DNA from: an uncultured Collinsella sp.
GTDB lineage: Bacteria; Actinomycetota; Coriobacteriia; Coriobacteriales; Coriobacteriaceae
DNA: 15,580 nucleotides
Direction: 5' to 3'
Assembly (NCBI GenBank): GCA_900554325.1
Contig: USHA01000051.1
Span: 1-15,580, forward strand
Shown: positions 7,208 to 13,498 of the stretch, one piece after another
Layout of the letters: each line of letters opens with the position of its first letter
How positions within the stretch are numbered: position 1 is the first letter of the stretch
Notes under the pieces: generated by a model
Database searches by the model: none
Told to the model about the DNA's origin: nothing
What the model saw: only the letters and a program-made list of their open reading frames with translations
Program-made: the position numbers and the translations under genes

Positions 7208-7975
7208 ATGACTGAATCTGCTATTGATTACAGCAAGCAGCCCCTTGCTGTTGAGGTCAAAGACGTCACCATGATCTTTAACATGGCGTCCGAGTCGCTT
7301 ACGAACCTCAAAGAGTATTTTATTAAGCTCGCGAAGCATGAGCTGTTCTTTGAGGAATTCCGTGCGCTTAAGCACATTTCATTTGATGTGCATCGTGGCG
7401 AGGTCGTTGGCCTTGTTGGTACTAACGGTTCCGGCAAGTCTACGATGCTCAAGATCATCGCTGGCGTTTTGGAGCCCAGCGAAGGTGAGGTTAAGGTTCA
7501 CGGCAATATTGCGCCGCTGATTGAGCTTGGTGCTGGCTTTGACCCGGAGCTTACGGCTCGTGAGAACATCTATCTGAACGGTGCGCTGCTTGGCTATACC
7601 AAGGAGTTTATCGACGCTAGTTTTGACGAGATTATTGAGTTCGCCGAGCTTAAAGACTTCGTTGACATGCCCTTGAAGAACTTCTCGTCGGGTATGGTCG
7701 CGCGTATCGCCTTTGCTATCGCTACGATTACCGAGCCCGATATTCTCATCGTCGATGAGACGCTTTCTGTTGGTGATGTCTTTTTCCAGCAGAAATGCGA
7801 GCGCCGTATTCAGCACTTTATTGAGAGTGGCGACGTCACGGTCTTGTTCGTTTCTCACTCCATGGAGCAGGTTGAGCGTATTTGCCAGCGTGCTGTGTGG
7901 ATCGAGAAGGGTGATCTGCGCATGGATGGTCCCGTGGACGAGGTCTGCAAGGCGTACCACGACCAGTTCAAGTAG
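7208..7975 (+). CDS. wzt: ABC-2 type polysaccharide exporter, ATP-binding subunit
   Basis: ATPase that powers the exporter encoded just upstream. Of 255 residues, the first ~50 form the N-terminal extension typical of polysaccharide-export ATPases. Then come Walker A GTNGSGKST (71-79), a Q-loop-region segment IELGAGF (105-111), signature NFSSGM (158-163), Walker B ILIVDE (179-184) and the H-loop histidine 217 in FVSHSM. It ends soon after the nucleotide-binding domain and lacks the C-terminal carbohydrate-binding domain found in E. coli O9a-type Wzt. It is therefore closer in size to mycobacterial Rv3781, which serves galactan export. ATG 7208 is preferred over the GTG at 7199 because AAGGAG (7194-7199) overlaps the latter and is 8 bases from the former. 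It is followed by a tRNA gene. Confidence 0.9.
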   Translation: MTESAIDYSKQPLAVEVKDVTMIFNMASESLTNLKEYFIKLAKHELFFEEFRALKHISFDVHRGEVVGLVGTNGSGKSTMLKIIAGVLEPSEGEVKVHGNIAPLIELGAGFDPELTARENIYLNGALLGYTKEFIDASFDEIIEFAELKDFVDMPLKNFSSGMVARIAFAIATITEPDILIVDETLSVGDVFFQQKCERRIQHFIESGDVTVLFVSHSMEQVERICQRAVWIEKGDLRMDGPVDEVCKAYHDQFK

Positions 7976-7977
7976 GT

Positions 7978-7983
7978 TATAAT
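7978..7983 (+). promoter_or_regulatory. Putative -10 box for the tRNA-Arg gene
   Basis: A perfect TATAAT lies 3 bases after the wzt stop codon and 45 bases before the tRNA. Initiation near 7990 would give a leader of about 40 bases to be removed by RNase P. No good -35 is visible, so the tRNA may also be co-transcribed with wzt. Confidence 0.4.
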
Positions 7984-8028
7984 TTATTGGCCGTGTGAAC
8001 TTGTACCCGCTTGGACGCCCGGCTTTAT

Positions 8029-8105
8029 GCTCCATTAGCTCAGTTGGATAGAGCAGGGGACTTCTAATCCCAAGGTCGACGGTTCGAATCCGCCATGGAG
8101 CACCA
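8029..8105 (+). tRNA. tRNA-Arg (anticodon TCT)
   Basis: A 77-base cloverleaf including an encoded CCA. The acceptor stem GCTCCAT / ATGGAGC is fully paired, the D-stem is GCTC/GAGC, and the anticodon loop CTTCTAA (8061-8067) contains TCT at 8063-8065, reading AGA. The variable loop has 5 bases and the T-loop is TTCGAAT. Two stem positions are unpaired: G-A at the top of the anticodon stem (27-43) and A-C in the T-stem (50-64). The gene sits at the boundary between AT-rich glycan genes and the GC-rich glf/aro block. No integrase or duplicated 3' end was found near it. Confidence 0.95.
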
Positions 8106-8114
8106 TATGAGTTT

Positions 8115-8149
8115 AGAGACCCGGTAATAATGCCGGGTCTTTGCTTTTT
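8115..8149 (+). terminator. Rho-independent terminator after tRNA-Arg
   Basis: Stem AGACCCGG (8117-8124) / CCGGGTCT (8133-8140) with an 8-base loop, followed by TTGCTTTTT. It starts about 10 bases after the tRNA CCA end. Confidence 0.88.
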
Positions 8150-8176
8150 GGGCATATGGGCGTGCAGTGCTCCCTC

Positions 8177-8219
8177 AGCAATAAGCCCGGTGTAGCATCG
8201 CTGCACCGGGCTTATTGCT
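8177..8219. terminator. Long hairpin downstream of glf, probable terminator
   Basis: A 16-bp perfect stem (8177-8192 with 8204-8219, core AAGCCCGGTG) extends by one G-T and three more pairs to a 3-base ATC loop. It lies about 40 bases beyond the minus-strand glf stop, so termination of the glf transcript is the natural role. The following U-tract on that strand is poor. The hairpin also closes off read-through from the tRNA side. Confidence 0.65.
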
Positions 8220-8259
8220 TCTTGCGAATTTGGTTGTCGGTCTCGAGTCGTTGAGCTCC

Positions 8260-9384
8260 CTACGCCTCAGTCGGCTCCACGCCCAACTCGTTGCGGACGA
8301 GCTCGAAGGCGGCCGCGATGGCCTTGTCCATGTCGTAGTACTTGTAGCCGCCCAGGCGACCGGCGAAGACCACGTCGCCCTCCTGCGCCGCCAGCTCTTC
8401 GTACTGCTTGTACAGGGCCTCGTTCTTGGCGTCGTTGATGGGGTAGTAGGGCTCGTCGCCGGGCTTCCAGTCGGCCGGGTACTCGCGCGTGATGACGGTC
8501 TTGTCCTGCGTGCCGAACTCGAAGTGCTTGTGCTCGATGATGCGCGTGTAGGGGACCTCGCGCTCGGTGTAGTTGACCACGGCCACGCCCTGGTGGTCGG
8601 CCTCGTCGAGCGTCTCGGTCTCAAAGCGCAGGCTGCGGTACTCGAGCGTGCCCAGCTTAAAGTCGTAGAACGCGTCGATGGGGCCGCAGTAGATCGTCTT
8701 GGCGGCGATATCGGGCTCGGCGGCGATCAGCTCCTTGTACTCCACGCCGCAGCGCACCTCGACGCCCTCGAGCATGTTGGCGACCATCTTGGTGTAGCCG
8801 CCCATGGGGATGCCCTGGTAGCGGTCGTTGAAGTAGTTGTTGTCGTAGGTGAAGCGGCAGGGGAGGCGCTTGATGATGCTCGCGGGCAGGTCCTTGCAAT
8901 CACGGCCCCACTGCTTCTCGGTGTAGCCCTTCACGAGCGTCTCGAAGATGTCGCGGCCGACGAGCGACAGCGCCTGCTCCTCGAGGTTTGTCGGCTCTCC
9001 GATGTTCTCGGCGGCCACCTGCTCGGCAATCTTGGCCTTGGCATCTGCCGGCGTGACGACGCCCGGCCACATCTTGGCGAAGGTGTTCATGTTGAAGGGC
9101 ATGTTGTACATGTTGCCGTGGAAGTTGGCTACCGGCGAGTTGACGTAGTTGTTGAACTCGGCGAAGCGGTTGACGTAGCCCCAGACGTCCTTCATGGAGG
9201 TGTGGAAGATGTGCGCGCCGTAGCGGTGGACTTGGATGCCCTCGACGTCCTCGGTGTAGACGTTGCCGGCGATGTGGTCGCGGCGGTCGATGACCAGGAC
9301 CGACTTGCCGGCGCGCTTGGCGGCATTGGCGAAGACGGCGCCCGAAAGGCCGGCACCGACGACGAGGTAATCGTACTGGGACAT
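8260..9384 (-). CDS. glf: UDP-galactopyranose mutase
   Basis: Flavoenzyme that interconverts UDP-galactopyranose and UDP-galactofuranose in the cytoplasm, the only known bacterial source of the Galf donor. The 374-residue protein shows the FAD-binding VVGAGLSGA (8-16), DRRDHIAGN (33-41), YGAHIFHTS (55-63), YTEKQWG (154-160), the LPCRFTYDNNYF region with the active-site arginine (177), and the C-terminal RLGGYKYYDMD (343-353). Length and motifs are full-size and intact. The start is supported by AAAGGAG 7 bases upstream. It is the last gene of the leftward block, downstream of aroQ with a 78-base gap. Functionally it belongs with the two GlfT2-like transferases on the other side of the tRNA, although its GC-rich composition (38 of 60 at 8281-8340) differs from theirs. 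Confidence 0.97.
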   Translation of the reverse strand: MSQYDYLVVGAGLSGAVFANAAKRAGKSVLVIDRRDHIAGNVYTEDVEGIQVHRYGAHIFHTSMKDVWGYVNRFAEFNNYVNSPVANFHGNMYNMPFNMNTFAKMWPGVVTPADAKAKIAEQVAAENIGEPTNLEEQALSLVGRDIFETLVKGYTEKQWGRDCKDLPASIIKRLPCRFTYDNNYFNDRYQGIPMGGYTKMVANMLEGVEVRCGVEYKELIAAEPDIAAKTIYCGPIDAFYDFKLGTLEYRSLRFETETLDEADHQGVAVVNYTEREVPYTRIIEHKHFEFGTQDKTVITREYPADWKPGDEPYYPINDAKNEALYKQYEELAAQEGDVVFAGRLGGYKYYDMDKAIAAAFELVRNELGVEPTEA

Positions 9385-9428
9385 GGATATGCTCCTTTGT
9401 ATGTCGATTGGACAGTTACTTTAGTTTA

Positions 9429-9457
9429 GGGACAAACATATCTGATGTCTTTGTCCC
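9429..9457. repeat. GGGACAAA palindrome between aroQ and glf
   Basis: Inverted repeat GGGACAAA (9429-9436) / TTTGTCCC (9450-9457) with a 13-base loop, 5 bases after the aroQ stop codon. No T-run follows on the minus strand, so it is at best a weak terminator or attenuator. It shares a GGGACA core with the palindrome on the other side of aroQ. Confidence 0.6.
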
Positions 9458-9462
9458 AGGGA

Positions 9463-9900
9463 TTAGTGTAGCAGATGCTCTTTCAACAGCTCTAGCGCAT
9501 GTGCGTAGCCCTGCAGGCCCTCGCCGGTGATGGTGGCGAAGCAAGCTAGGCGTGCATAGCTCACCTGGCGGAAGTCTTCGCGCGTCTCTACGGCGCTGAT
9601 GTGCACCTCGACGGCAGGGATGGCAACGGCCTTGAGGGCGTCGAGGATCGCCACGCTCGTATGCGTGTAGGCAGCCGGGTTGATGACGATGCCGTCGACC
9701 TTGCCGTAGGCCTCCTGGATCTTGTCGATGATGCTGCCCTCGTGGTTGGACTGGAAGACCTCGACCTCGTCGAAGCCCTGTGCGGCGCCCGCTTCCTGGC
9801 AGATCTGCACTAAGCGGTCGTAGTTGTCGCTGCCATAGATGCCCGGCTCGCGAATGCCGAGCATGTTGAGGTTGGGGCCGTTGATGACGAGTGCTTTCAT
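9463..9900 (-). CDS. aroQ: 3-dehydroquinate dehydratase, type II
   Basis: Converts 3-dehydroquinate to 3-dehydroshikimate, step three of the shikimate pathway, as a dodecameric flavodoxin-like type II enzyme. The 145 residues match the usual size. Seen: NGPNLNMLG (7-15), the catalytic loop arginine 17 and tyrosine 22 in REPGIYG, SNHEG (51-55), NPAAYTHTS (74-82), and catalytic His100 within EVHISAVETRE. The last motif is usually HISN, so Ala at 103 is a mild deviation. ATG 9900 has AAGGA about 7 bases upstream. The gene lies downstream of the aroE-aroK fusion with a 63-base gap holding a strong hairpin, so it may be expressed at a different level from the upstream genes. Confidence 0.96.
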   Translation of the reverse strand: MKALVINGPNLNMLGIREPGIYGSDNYDRLVQICQEAGAAQGFDEVEVFQSNHEGSIIDKIQEAYGKVDGIVINPAAYTHTSVAILDALKAVAIPAVEVHISAVETREDFRQVSYARLACFATITGEGLQGYAHALELLKEHLLH

Positions 9901-9922
9901 GGTTGCTTCCTTTGCAGTCGAG

Positions 9923-9963
9923 AAACCACCACAAAGGTGCCTGTCCCCTTTGTGGTGGTTTTT
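9923..9963. repeat. 15-bp palindrome with TGCCTGTCC loop between aroE-aroK and aroQ, possible terminator or REP-like element
   Basis: AAACCACCACAAAGG (9923-9937) and its exact reverse complement (9947-9961) flank the loop TGCCTGTCC. On the plus strand it runs into a T-run (9959-9964), the textbook terminator form. However, no plus-strand gene precedes it. On the minus strand the aroE-aroK stop codon lies at its A-rich foot and only TTT follows, so it would be a partial terminator or attenuator ahead of aroQ. The loop plus inner stem (GGGGACAGGCACC on the minus strand) has the look of a dispersed repetitive palindrome. Confidence 0.7.
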
Positions 9964-11214
9964 TTAGAGAGCGGGTGGGAGGGTGTCGAGGAGGGCTTGG
10001 GCGGTATTGGCGGCGCAGTCGCGTGAGTCGATGATGTGGTCGGCCCAGGCGCGGTAGCGTGGCATACGTTGTTCCGCGAGCTTATCGATGCCGTCGCGTG
10101 CGGTGATGGGGCGGCCCTTGTGGGCGAGCTCTTCGAGCTTGCGGTTGAGCATCACAATTTTGCTGTTCTGGTGCAGCAGCGGATAGTTCTCGTCTCGCGT
10201 GACCACGCCACCGCCGGTGGAAAGCACCAGGCCGCTGCGCTTGGAGATGTCGGAGAGCGCCGCCGTTTCCTGCTCGCGGAAGGCCGCCTCGCCGCGCTCG
10301 ACGATATAGTCGGCGCAGGGCATCCCCAGGCGTTCCTCAAGCGCGCGATCCAGGTCGATGTGCTCTCGCCCCGTGAGCAGGGCAATCTGCTCACCCACGC
10401 GGGTCTTGCCCGAGCCCGGCATGCCGATCAGCGCGATGTTCTGTTCGCGGCGTGACAAGCGCTCCGTTACGTCCAGGATGCGCTCGCGCGGGGTGACCTG
10501 GCCGGTATAGCGCTCGACGGCCTGTGCCGCCTGTGCCACGAGCATCAGCAGTCCGCCGATGTAGGGGATGCCGCGGCGCTCGGCCTCGAACATCAGACCC
10601 GTGCGGGCGGGGTTGTAGACAATGTCGATGACGCCTTCGAGCGCATCGAGTCCTTCGAGCGTGCAGGGGGCGTCGGGGCAGTGGGGGAACATGCCGGCAG
10701 GCGTGCAGTTGACGAGCAGCGCGGCATCGGATTGCTGCGCTATGTTGTCGTAATTGACCTCGCTTGTGCGACCCACGGGTACGACGATGGCGCCCAGGTC
10801 GTCGAGTACCATGCTGGCCGTAGTGCCGGCACCGCCGGTGGCGCCGAGCACGAGGGCCTTCTTACTGGCAACCTCTACGCCCAGCTCCTCGACCAGGCAC
10901 TGAAAACCGAAGTAGTCGGTGTTATCGCCGCGCAGGCGGCCGTCGGGCAGGCGCGTGATGGTGTTGACGTTGCCCATGCGCTCGGCGAGCGGGCTCAGCT
11001 CGTCCAGGTACTCCATGACGGCGCGCTTGTAGGGGATGGTCACGTTGGTGCCCTCCCACTCGTCGCCCGTCATAAAGGCCGCGAGGTCCTCGGGCTCGCG
11101 CTCAAATCGCACGTAATCGAGCCCAGCGAGCTCTTTGTAGATGGTTGGGGTGTAGCTGTGGCCCAACACGCGGCCCAGCACTCCGTAGGGGCGGGTTGCG
11201 GCGGTATCGGTCAT
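9964..11214 (-). CDS. aroE-aroK: Bifunctional shikimate dehydrogenase / shikimate kinase fusion
   Basis: One 416-residue protein carrying two consecutive shikimate pathway steps: NADPH reduction of 3-dehydroshikimate, then phosphorylation of shikimate. AroE part (about 1-250): GHSYTP (18-23), NVTIPYK with catalytic Lys63, GNVNTI (81-86), GDNTD with Asp100, the nucleotide-binding GATGGAG (124-130), NCTPAGM (169-175) and the C-terminal GGLLMLVAQAAQA. AroK part (about 256-416): P-loop GMPGSGKT (264-271), DLD (287-289), ERGEAAFRE (306-314), STGGGVV (332-338), and GRPI with the lid region (367-370). ATG 11214 directly follows the pheA stop (TAGATG) and uses GGAGG inside pheA, so translation is coupled. 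The second position of the substrate motif is Thr22 where most AroE have Ser. No frameshift separates the halves. Confidence 0.95.
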   Translation of the reverse strand: MTDTAATRPYGVLGRVLGHSYTPTIYKELAGLDYVRFEREPEDLAAFMTGDEWEGTNVTIPYKRAVMEYLDELSPLAERMGNVNTITRLPDGRLRGDNTDYFGFQCLVEELGVEVASKKALVLGATGGAGTTASMVLDDLGAIVVPVGRTSEVNYDNIAQQSDAALLVNCTPAGMFPHCPDAPCTLEGLDALEGVIDIVYNPARTGLMFEAERRGIPYIGGLLMLVAQAAQAVERYTGQVTPRERILDVTERLSRREQNIALIGMPGSGKTRVGEQIALLTGREHIDLDRALEERLGMPCADYIVERGEAAFREQETAALSDISKRSGLVLSTGGGVVTRDENYPLLHQNSKIVMLNRKLEELAHKGRPITARDGIDKLAEQRMPRYRAWADHIIDSRDCAANTAQALLDTLPPAL

Positions 11215-12360
11215 CTAGAGCACCTCCGTGTAGCTGCCAAAGTAGGTGAAGCTTTCGCACACGTCGTCGATGGAATCGAGCAGGTCGTCGAGGGCCTTGC
11301 TGCCAAAGGGGCAGTCCAGATCAAAGTAGAACATAAACTCAAAGTCGCGGCCGGGGATGGGGCGGCTCTCGAGCTTGATGAGGTTGATGTTGAGTGCGTA
11401 GAAGCGCTCGAGCACGCGATAGAGGGCGCCCGGCTCGTTGGCCGTGGTGATCATGAGCGAGGTGCGATTAGCGCCGGGGTAGACGCGCGGCTCGCGGCTG
11501 ATGACGACAAAGCGCGTGTAGTTGTTGTCCGAGTCTTGGATATTGGGCTCCAACACCTCGAGGCCATACAGCGTGGCACAGCTGCGCGATGCGATGGCGG
11601 CAACATCGGTGCGTTCGGAGTTGGCGACCATCTCAGCCGACATGGCCGTGTTGGGGTACTTGGTGGCGCGCAGGCCGTGGTTCTCGATAAAGCCGGCGCA
11701 CTGGGCAATGGCTTGGCCGTGGCTGTAGACCTCGCGCACGTCGGCGAGCTTGGTGCCGGGCTTGACGAGCAAGTTGTGGTCGATCTTGAGGCGAAGCGAG
11801 CGCACGATGTGGAAGTCGAACTGGGCGAGCAGGTCGTAGACGGCGTTGACCGAGCCGGCGGTGGAGTTCTCGATGGGCAGCACGCCAAACTCGCAGAAGC
11901 CGTCGCGCACAGCGCGCATAACGCCTTCGAAGGTCTCGAAAAACGCGATGTCGGGCACGTCGAAGAGCTTGCACGCGGCTATTTGACTGCAAGCGCCCTC
12001 AACGCCCTGGCAAGCGACGGTGGCAGTTTGAGGGAAGGGCGTGTCGGAGGCTGCAGCCGTGGCGTGGGCCTTTTGCGAGACAGTGATGCCCTTGAGTTCG
12101 TTGATGTAGCGCTGCTGCTCGGCCTTGCTCATGCTCATGAGGAGACGGAACAGGGTGATGGTCTGCGCCTCGTAGCGCTCGGGCGCGCGGCTGGCGAGGT
12201 TGTTGAGCTTGGAGCGCTCGCGGGCGGGGTCGAAGACGGCCTTGCCCATCTCGATTTTTGACTTGGCGACTTCGGTGGCAATGTCCATGCGCTCGATAAA
12301 GCTGTTGAGGAGCGTGGTGTCGATGCCATCGATGGCCTGGCGGATGTCAGCAAGGTCCAT
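11215..12360 (-). CDS. pheA: P-protein: chorismate mutase / prephenate dehydratase with ACT domain
   Basis: Converts chorismate to prephenate and then to phenylpyruvate, the committed route to phenylalanine. Of 381 residues, an AroQ-class chorismate mutase domain comes first (about 1-90) with Arg7, Arg24, Lys35 and Arg47-Glu48 in the expected pattern. The prephenate dehydratase domain (about 112-290) has GVEGACSQIA (119-128), ENSTAGSV (164-171), SHGQA (213-217) and the catalytic NNYTRF (279-284). A C-terminal ACT domain with GALYRVLERF (311-320) and the ESRP motif (331-334) is the usual site of phenylalanine feedback inhibition. At position 124 a cysteine replaces the more usual tyrosine of the GxxGxYS motif. 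ATG 12360 is preceded by AAAGGGG at 5 bases. It follows aroC with a 39-base gap and abuts aroE-aroK. Confidence 0.95.
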   Translation of the reverse strand: MDLADIRQAIDGIDTTLLNSFIERMDIATEVAKSKIEMGKAVFDPARERSKLNNLASRAPERYEAQTITLFRLLMSMSKAEQQRYINELKGITVSQKAHATAAASDTPFPQTATVACQGVEGACSQIAACKLFDVPDIAFFETFEGVMRAVRDGFCEFGVLPIENSTAGSVNAVYDLLAQFDFHIVRSLRLKIDHNLLVKPGTKLADVREVYSHGQAIAQCAGFIENHGLRATKYPNTAMSAEMVANSERTDVAAIASRSCATLYGLEVLEPNIQDSDNNYTRFVVISREPRVYPGANRTSLMITTANEPGALYRVLERFYALNINLIKLESRPIPGRDFEFMFYFDLDCPFGSKALDDLLDSIDDVCESFTYFGSYTEVL

Positions 12361-12399
12361 AGGGACCCCTTTCGTGAATCATTGCCCGGGGTGGGCTGG

Positions 12400-13497
12400 T
12401 TAGCGCTGGGCGGCGTCCTCGAGGAGGGCGTCCCAGATGGCGAGCGCCGCGGCTGCCTCGGCTACGGGGACGGCTCGGGGGACGATGCAGGGATCGTGAC
12501 GGCCGTGGACCGAGAGCTCGGCATTTTCCATGGCGTCCATGTCTACGGTCTGCTGCTCGCGGCCAATTGAGGGCGTCGGCTTTACGGCCATGCGCCACAT
12601 GACGGGCGCGCCGGTCGAAATACCGCCCAGGATGCCGCCGGCGTTATTGGACTCGACTTCGATCTCGCCGGTCTCGGCATCGATGCGATACGGATCGTTG
12701 TTCTCGCTGCCGCGCATGACGGCCACGGCAAAGCCCATGCCAAACTCCACGCCCTTTACGGCGGGAATGCCAAACGCGATTTGCGCGATGCGGTTCTCGA
12801 TGCCGTCGAACATGGGGTCGCCGATGCCCGTGGGAAGCCCGTAAATGCCGCACTCCACGATGCCGCCGATGCTGTCGAGTTCATCGCGCGCGGCCAGAAT
12901 CTCCTCGCGCATGCGGCCGGCTGCGGCGGCGTCAATGCACGGCAGGTCGTTCGTAAGGATCGCCTTGCGGTCGGCCTCTCGATAGACCATATCGTCCATC
13001 GGCAGGTCGGAGATGCCGCCGATCTGCGCGGCGTGCGCCATGACCTGAATGCCGCGGGCCTCGAGTGCCTGTAGCGCAATGCCGCCGGCGATGCATAAGG
13101 GTGCCGTTAGGCGGCCGGAAAAATGCCCGCCACCAGCAACATCGTGCATGTTGTGATACTTCACGCGCGCGGGGAAGTCCGCATGTCCGGGACGGGGCTT
13201 GCAGCGCAGCTCGGAGTAATCATTGGAGCGCGTGTTGGTGTTCTCGATAATCGCGGCAATGGGCGCGCCGGTGGTATGTCCATCGACCACGCCGGCAATG
13301 ATATGCGCGGCGTCGGCCTCGTGGCGCTTGGTTGCGGTCTCGTCGCGACCGGGGGCACGACGGTCCAAAAAGGCCTGCAGCTGCTCCTGGTCAACGGCAA
13401 TACCGGCAGGAATGCCGTCGAGTGAGCAGCCGATAGCGGGGGAGTGCGACTGGCCAAAGATACTCAGATGCAAGACGTTGCCAAAGGTCGAGGACAT
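12400..13497 (-). CDS. aroC: Chorismate synthase
   Basis: Uses reduced FMN to eliminate phosphate from EPSP and give chorismate, the last shikimate pathway step. The protein has 365 residues, normal for the family. Seen: FGQSHSPAIG (14-23) with conserved His18, RHEADAAHIIAG (58-69), NTNTRSNDY (87-95), RPGHAD with His104 (102-107), AGGGHFSGRLTAP (121-133) and RHDPCIVPRAVPV near residue 333. The first signature is normally GESHG, so Glu-to-Gln and Gly-to-Ser changes are present. The GGGHFSGR form is the one seen in many clostridial enzymes. ATG 13497 is chosen over an earlier in-frame start (13548) because it lies one base after the aroA stop and has AGGAGG 6 bases upstream. The extra 17 residues do not look like family sequence. 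Confidence 0.96.
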   Translation of the reverse strand: MSSTFGNVLHLSIFGQSHSPAIGCSLDGIPAGIAVDQEQLQAFLDRRAPGRDETATKRHEADAAHIIAGVVDGHTTGAPIAAIIENTNTRSNDYSELRCKPRPGHADFPARVKYHNMHDVAGGGHFSGRLTAPLCIAGGIALQALEARGIQVMAHAAQIGGISDLPMDDMVYREADRKAILTNDLPCIDAAAAGRMREEILAARDELDSIGGIVECGIYGLPTGIGDPMFDGIENRIAQIAFGIPAVKGVEFGMGFAVAVMRGSENNDPYRIDAETGEIEVESNNAGGILGGISTGAPVMWRMAVKPTPSIGREQQTVDMDAMENAELSVHGRHDPCIVPRAVPVAEAAAALAIWDALLEDAAQR

Positions 13498-13498
13498 G

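Noticed and set aside
8097..8173. The tRNA 3' end plus CATATG has an interrupted inverted match (CATATG 8153-8158, GTGCTCC 8167-8173) downstream, and GCTCC resembles the tRNA 5' end
   Set aside because: The matches are short and interrupted, and they are explained as well by chance. There is no integrase or full att repeat to support an attachment site.
8215..9429. A 404-codon open frame on the plus strand opposite glf
   Set aside because: Repetitive Val/Asp/Leu/His composition, no motif and no ribosome binding site; the minus strand encodes a full-length Glf.
10681..12261. A 526-codon open frame on the plus strand opposite aroE-aroK and pheA
   Set aside because: It is antisense to two unmistakable enzymes. 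Its protein is an Ala/Val/Gly/His-rich low-complexity string with no family motif, the typical shadow of GC-rich minus-strand coding.
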